This document shows, piece by piece, positions 45,149-47,932 of a stretch of DNA of 47,932 nt (its first letter is position 1; each line of letters begins with the position of its first letter). The position numbers and the translations under genes are program-made. Below the pieces are notes generated by a model. That model was not told the origin of the DNA. It made no database searches and saw only the letters and a list, made by a program, of their open reading frames with translations. The DNA is from an uncultured bacterium (GTDB taxonomy: Bacteria; UBP6; UBA1177; JAKLFG01), in assembly GCA_937871295.1 (NCBI GenBank), contig CALMRE010000267.1:1-47932 (forward strand). Direction: 5' to 3'.

Positions 45149-46972
45149 TTAACGAGTCCTAACACAGCGGGCGCTTGCCTTCCCGGAGAAACCGCCGTAT
45201 CCATCCCCGAAGTAACCAAAATAAATAAACGCTCCACCATTTACATCCTTATTAATATAAGCTACTCCTTCGGCACGATTCTCTTTATACTGGACAAAAA
45301 TATTAGGGGAAGACCCAAAACTAATGAGCCATGACCAAGAGGTATCGTCTGCTCTTTTAGTCGATGACCAAAACCAACCTTCAGGGTCGCCGTGGTGCCC
45401 CCACTTCGCCCGCTCTGGATCATCTTGATTATAGTCAAAATTCCAAACCCCCGGCTGCCAATAGAATCCGTTTTCTCCGGGACCTTCACCTGACTTGCAG
45501 TAACAGTCCTTACTCCAACAATTCTTTTCAGAATAAATGGATGGATAGTTGGCGCAAGTGTCCGTTACCTTACAGGCGCCTCCCTTTGCACTGCCAGCAC
45601 ATCCAACTATCAAAGTGCGCAACTCAGAAATAGTGGGAAGTCGCCAGTCGGAATATTTACCTATTTCTAGCTCGGCACAATACTTCTGCGCACCTTCTCG
45701 ATCTAACCCCGCTTGATTACCTCGTTGCCACATCAGCCGAGATTCCGAATCTACGACTATTTCGTCTTTTGCTTCAAAACGCTCTTTCGACTTGAGAATC
45801 GCAACTACTTCAAACAACTTTTTCTCTTTAAGGGAAAGATTTTCTTTGTAAGTGGATTTTCCTGTTTCCACTTTGAGTTCTTTAGAACACAATGGAATTT
45901 TATATTTTCCGGGCGTTGTTCCAATTTTTTGGTCGTCCACAATGACATCAGCTTCAATGTCGTTGCCGTCCTTATCTTGCGCCGATACCTTGATGCCCGC
46001 CTCTTTCGGCTTGGCCTCCAAGCGGAGGTTCTTCGACTCGCCCCGTTTCGTCGTGAACTTCTCGCCGGTCTGGTAGTAGCAAGCGTCGCTCGTTTCGACC
46101 TGATGCGCTCCCGGCGACAATGAAACCTTCTCGACCGGCGTCTTGCCGATGCTCTTGCCGTCAAGCAAAACCTCAATGCCCGCCGGTTCAGACTCGACCG
46201 ACAGATAACCGAAGTCGGGTTCCAACTCGGCAGAAACCGGCTTGCGCCCCTTCACGATGTCGAACACCTTCGTCTTGGGCAGATAGTTCTCCTTTTGTAT
46301 CGTTATCTCATGCTTCCCTTGCGTCAGCATCTTCGAGCACGGCGTCGCCTGACACAGTATTTTGCCGTCAACCATTACCACCGCGCCGTCCGGCTTCGAC
46401 TCGAACTTGACGATGGTCTCTTCCCCCTGCCCTATCTCCCAGTCTTCAACCTGTTCGCCTATCTTCCCTTCCTTGAACGAGGAACCGCCGCCCGCTCTTT
46501 TCACTCCGGTCACTTGCGCGGCGATGCTCTTGATCGCATCGGCAAGTCCTTCTTCGGTGCCGTCGAATTCGGCCTTCGCCCCTTTCACCGTCGCCTCTTT
46601 GGCAAGGTCGATGATCTCCACCGTCAGCGTGTATTTCTTCCCGAAGTAGGTCACGATGCCGGTCATGATATTGTCGGCGGTGAGCGCCTGCCCGAGTTGG
46701 ATGCGGCACGACTGGTCGTAGCATTCCTTCCAACTTTCCTTCTTTTCCCCCTTTATCATCGCCTTTCTCTGGCGATCCTTCGAGATAACGATGAACTTGT
46801 TGGAGGCGACCAGTTCGGTGCGGAGCGCCTCGGCCGCCGTTTCGAGGAGTTTCTTGGAGAGTTTGCCCGATTGGTCGTCTATCTCCATGACCGCCAGTTT
46901 CGTCTGGCGCTCCTGCGCCCCGAGGAACACGGTAACGACGGCGACAAGAACGAAGAGCGTGAACTTACGCAT
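45149..46972 (-). CDS. Exported PEGA-repeat protein with DUF1566 C-terminal domain
   Basis: A 607-residue protein with signal peptide (residues 1-19, ending FLGAQ). An N-terminal domain (about 25-155) resembles CsgG-like or TolB-N-like periplasmic folds (KLAVMEIDDQSG, LRTELVASNKFIVI). Two clear PEGA domains follow: FESKPDGAVVMVDGK at about 190 and VESEPAGIEVLLDGKSIGKTP at about 258. A third is degenerate at about 325-393. A DUF1566 domain (about 403-607) has MWQRGN, WRLPTISELRTLI and FWSSTK. DUF1566 is common in surface proteins of complex bacteria. The part before about nt 45960 is G+C-rich and the rest AT-rich, so the gene looks like a fusion of two sources. Function unknown. Confidence 0.88.
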   Translation of the reverse strand: MRKFTLFVLVAVVTVFLGAQERQTKLAVMEIDDQSGKLSKKLLETAAEALRTELVASNKFIVISKDRQRKAMIKGEKKESWKECYDQSCRIQLGQALTADNIMTGIVTYFGKKYTLTVEIIDLAKEATVKGAKAEFDGTEEGLADAIKSIAAQVTGVKRAGGGSSFKEGKIGEQVEDWEIGQGEETIVKFESKPDGAVVMVDGKILCQATPCSKMLTQGKHEITIQKENYLPKTKVFDIVKGRKPVSAELEPDFGYLSVESEPAGIEVLLDGKSIGKTPVEKVSLSPGAHQVETSDACYYQTGEKFTTKRGESKNLRLEAKPKEAGIKVSAQDKDGNDIEADVIVDDQKIGTTPGKYKIPLCSKELKVETGKSTYKENLSLKEKKLFEVVAILKSKERFEAKDEIVVDSESRLMWQRGNQAGLDREGAQKYCAELEIGKYSDWRLPTISELRTLIVGCAGSAKGGACKVTDTCANYPSIYSEKNCWSKDCYCKSGEGPGENGFYWQPGVWNFDYNQDDPERAKWGHHGDPEGWFWSSTKRADDTSWSWLISFGSSPNIFVQYKENRAEGVAYINKDVNGGAFIYFGYFGDGYGGFSGKASARCVRTR

Positions 46973-47005
46973 GACGGCACCCCGGTTGAAAGAAAGATTC
47001 GGGTG

Positions 47006-47034
47006 ATTTTAAAAGAAAGACGGCGGGATATCAA
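47006..47034 (-). promoter_or_regulatory. Promoter of the PEGA/DUF1566 operon
   Basis: On the minus strand TTGATA (47029-47034), 17 nt, TAAAAT (47006-47011), 34 nt before the start at 46972. Confidence 0.75.
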
Positions 47035-47041
47035 GAAAAGA

Positions 47042-47067
47042 GGGCGCGATAAATCGCGGCCCCTACA
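47042..47067. repeat. Palindromic repeat with CCCCTACA tail
   Basis: GGG-CGCGAT-AA-ATCGCG-G-CCCC followed by TACA. It has the same layout as the element at 36293-36320. Confidence 0.6.
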
Positions 47068-47072
47068 ACAAC

Positions 47073-47159
47073 ACCTCACCCGCCGCTTCGCGTCGACCTC
47101 TCCAGAATGGCGAGGTAAATGCATCGCCCTCTCCACACTGGAGAGGGTTGGGGTGAGGT
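47073..47159. repeat. Nested inverted repeat, REP/MITE-like
   Basis: Outer arms ACCTCACCC (47073-47081) and GGGTGAGGT (47151-47159) enclose a perfect hairpin CCCTCTCC-ACACT-GGAGAGGG (47127-47147). CTCACCC/GGAGAGGG repeats of this kind are widespread non-coding elements. Confidence 0.7.
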
Positions 47160-47203
47160 TTGAGAGGGCGAGGAAGCAACAATGTATCCTAGATAAAAAA
47201 AGA

Positions 47204-47288
47204 TGGTGCAGAAGGGGGGAGTCGAACCCCCATACCTCTCGGCACAAGATCCTTAGTCTTGCGTGTCTGCCAATTCCACCACTTCTGC
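47204..47288 (-). tRNA. tRNA-Leu (anticodon AAG)
   Basis: An 85-nt class II tRNA with encoded CCA (47204-47206) and a perfect acceptor stem GCAGAAG/CTTCTGC. The anticodon stem is CAAGA/TCTTG with 7-nt loop CTAAGGA, giving U33, A34-A35-G36 and G37. T-arm GGGGG-TTCGACT-CCCCC. A34 is rare in bacteria and implies inosine editing. It lies 50 nt after secG, the position of a tRNA-Leu in many bacteria (leuU in E. coli). A run of T follows at 47194-47203. Confidence 0.95.
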
Positions 47289-47295
47289 ACCTTTC

Positions 47296-47310
47296 GGTGA
47301 TATGATCACC
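47296..47310. other. Small hairpin between secG and tRNA-Leu
   Basis: GGTGAT-ATG-ATCACC, a 6 bp stem with 3-nt loop, 7 nt from the mature tRNA 5' end. It may be an RNA-processing signal or weak attenuator on a secG-tRNA transcript. Confidence 0.4.
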
Positions 47311-47338
47311 TGTAAAAGAACCGGGAACCGTTAAAAGC

Positions 47339-47722
47339 TTACTGTTGGGCCGGGGCTTCCGCAGGAGCCGGAGCGGGCGCCGGGGCCGGGGCCGGGGCCG
47401 GGGCCGGCGCTTCCACCGGAGCGGGAGCGGGTGCCGGAGCGGGCTCTTCGGTCTTGGCGCTGGTCATCTCGGTCGTGGTCTTGTCGACGACCGACTTCTT
47501 GCTGCTCGACAGATGGGCCAGCCATATCGAGTTCAGGAAGAAGAGGATCGCGAGCACCGTGGTGACCCGCGCAAGGATATTGGCCGCGCCGCGGGCGCCG
47601 AAAATGGAACTCGACGAACCGCCGAATATCGCGCCCATACCCTTTTTGCCTTCCTGCAGAAGGATGACCGTTATCATAAGTACCGAAATGATAACCTGTA
47701 ATACCGAGAATACCGTGAACAT
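47339..47722 (-). CDS. secG: Preprotein translocase subunit SecG
   Basis: A 127-residue inner-membrane subunit of SecYEG that supports protein export. Two transmembrane helices (about 3-22 and 50-70) flank the conserved loop LLQEGKKGMGAIFGGSSSSIFG. ATG 47722 has GGGGAG 6 nt upstream. An in-frame ATG at 47752 would sit at the expected transcription start and is rejected. The C-terminus is a Pro-Ala tail of about 35 residues (PAPAPAP repeats, nt 47345-47450), longer than usual SecG. tRNA-Leu follows, as in many bacteria. Confidence 0.95.
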   Translation of the reverse strand: MFTVFSVLQVIISVLMITVILLQEGKKGMGAIFGGSSSSIFGARGAANILARVTTVLAILFFLNSIWLAHLSSSKKSVVDKTTTEMTSAKTEEPAPAPAPAPVEAPAPAPAPAPAPAPAPAEAPAQQ

Positions 47723-47758
47723 TTGCGCTCCCCAACGGGGTTCATAAAACACCCGCGA

Positions 47759-47786
47759 TATATAGCGGTTTTTCGCCTCTTGTCAA
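47759..47786 (-). promoter_or_regulatory. Promoter of secG-tRNA-Leu
   Basis: On the minus strand TTGACA (47781-47786), 16 nt, TATATA (47759-47764). The start point falls near 47752, giving a 30-nt leader. Confidence 0.8.
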
Positions 47787-47866
47787 CATTTTTCTCTCGC
47801 CCGCTGGAAAAAGCGGGGCGATTGTGATAGCGTGGGGCGTACTCGGGAACGACCACGGAGGAGCGC

Positions 47867-47932
47867 ATGAAAGGATATGTCGCCGGTATCGATCTGGGCG
47901 GGACGAAAATATACACCGCCGTCGCCCGCAGC
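47867..47932 (+). CDS. Partial ROK-family sugar kinase, N-terminus only
   Basis: The first 22 codons before the right edge. GGAGGAG (47857-47863) precedes the ATG, and the protein begins MKGYVAGIDLGGTKIYTAVA. DLGGTK is the ATP phosphate-binding motif of ROK kinases such as glucokinase, which phosphorylate sugars. ROK repressors usually carry an N-terminal HTH, which is absent here, so an enzyme is likely. Which sugar cannot be told. Confidence 0.85.
   Translation, partial: MKGYVAGIDLGGTKIYTAVARS

Noticed and set aside
47345-47450. Repetitive tract considered as CRISPR-like or minisatellite
   Set aside because: It encodes the in-frame Pro-Ala tail of SecG and has no spacers.

Overview
The window comes from a Gram-negative bacterium with a high G+C genome (roughly 60% by eye). 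Support for a double membrane includes a predicted outer-membrane beta-barrel with signal peptide and terminal Phe (23678-25465), periplasmic thioredoxin-fold and chaperone-like proteins, and PEGA and DUF1566 envelope proteins. The protein style suggests an uncultivated myxobacterial or former-deltaproteobacterial lineage: Kelch plus 'Myxococcus cysteine-rich' CGDG...ECDDGN repeats, an MJ0042 zinc-ribbon/GYF/TPR giant, an FHA membrane protein and AP-rich linkers. This placement is inference from domain style. There is no rRNA or other phylogenetic marker beyond two tRNA-Leu genes. Genes are densely packed, Shine-Dalgarno sites are clear, and many promoters fit TTGACA-16/17-TATAAT. No gene-free stretch exceeds 300 bases; the longest (46973-47203, 36209-36421, 9304-9509) hold promoters and palindromic repeats.

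Layout. 1-9.3 kb: the 3' part of a mosaic surface protein, a Rossmann-like/PMI cupin fusion, an EF-G-2 type GTPase followed by a lipoprotein-like protein with three DsbA folds, and a convergent FHA protein. 9.5-15.4 kb: an overlapping operon coaBC, Crp-like regulator, and 1347-residue TPR protein. 15.4-20.5 kb (minus): tRNA-Leu(CAA), GDP-mannose pyrophosphorylase, GT-C glycosyltransferase, and a membrane spermidine-synthase-like protein, together a glycoconjugate operon. 20.5-25.5 kb: SurA/PpiD-like chaperone, a membrane-anchored hypothetical, a cysteine-cluster protein, then a tandem ACT protein with an outer-membrane barrel.

25.5-36.3 kb (minus) is an accessory defence island. It holds a PIN-domain toxin-like gene with a small partner and ldcA on one promoter. 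It also holds a single-promoter operon hsdM, TIGR02391/HEPN-like gene, hsdS, darT, darG, hsdR. A complete DarTG toxin-antitoxin pair (DNA ADP-ribosyltransferase and macrodomain antitoxin) is thus embedded inside a type I restriction-modification operon that also carries an Rx4H HEPN-like protein. Palindromic repeats lie at both edges. This composite is the strongest candidate for an undescribed combined system.

36.4-44.5 kb: a TPR membrane protein, GH57 glucan enzyme, a GalT homologue lacking the nucleophilic His, a GNAT gene (minus), a membrane AraC-type regulator and a UvrD/PcrA-type helicase. 44.5-47.9 kb: an AT-rich pair (unknown gene plus PEGA/DUF1566 protein), a repeat cluster, a tRNA-Leu with the bacterially unusual AAG anticodon directly downstream of secG, and the first 22 codons of a ROK sugar kinase at the right edge.
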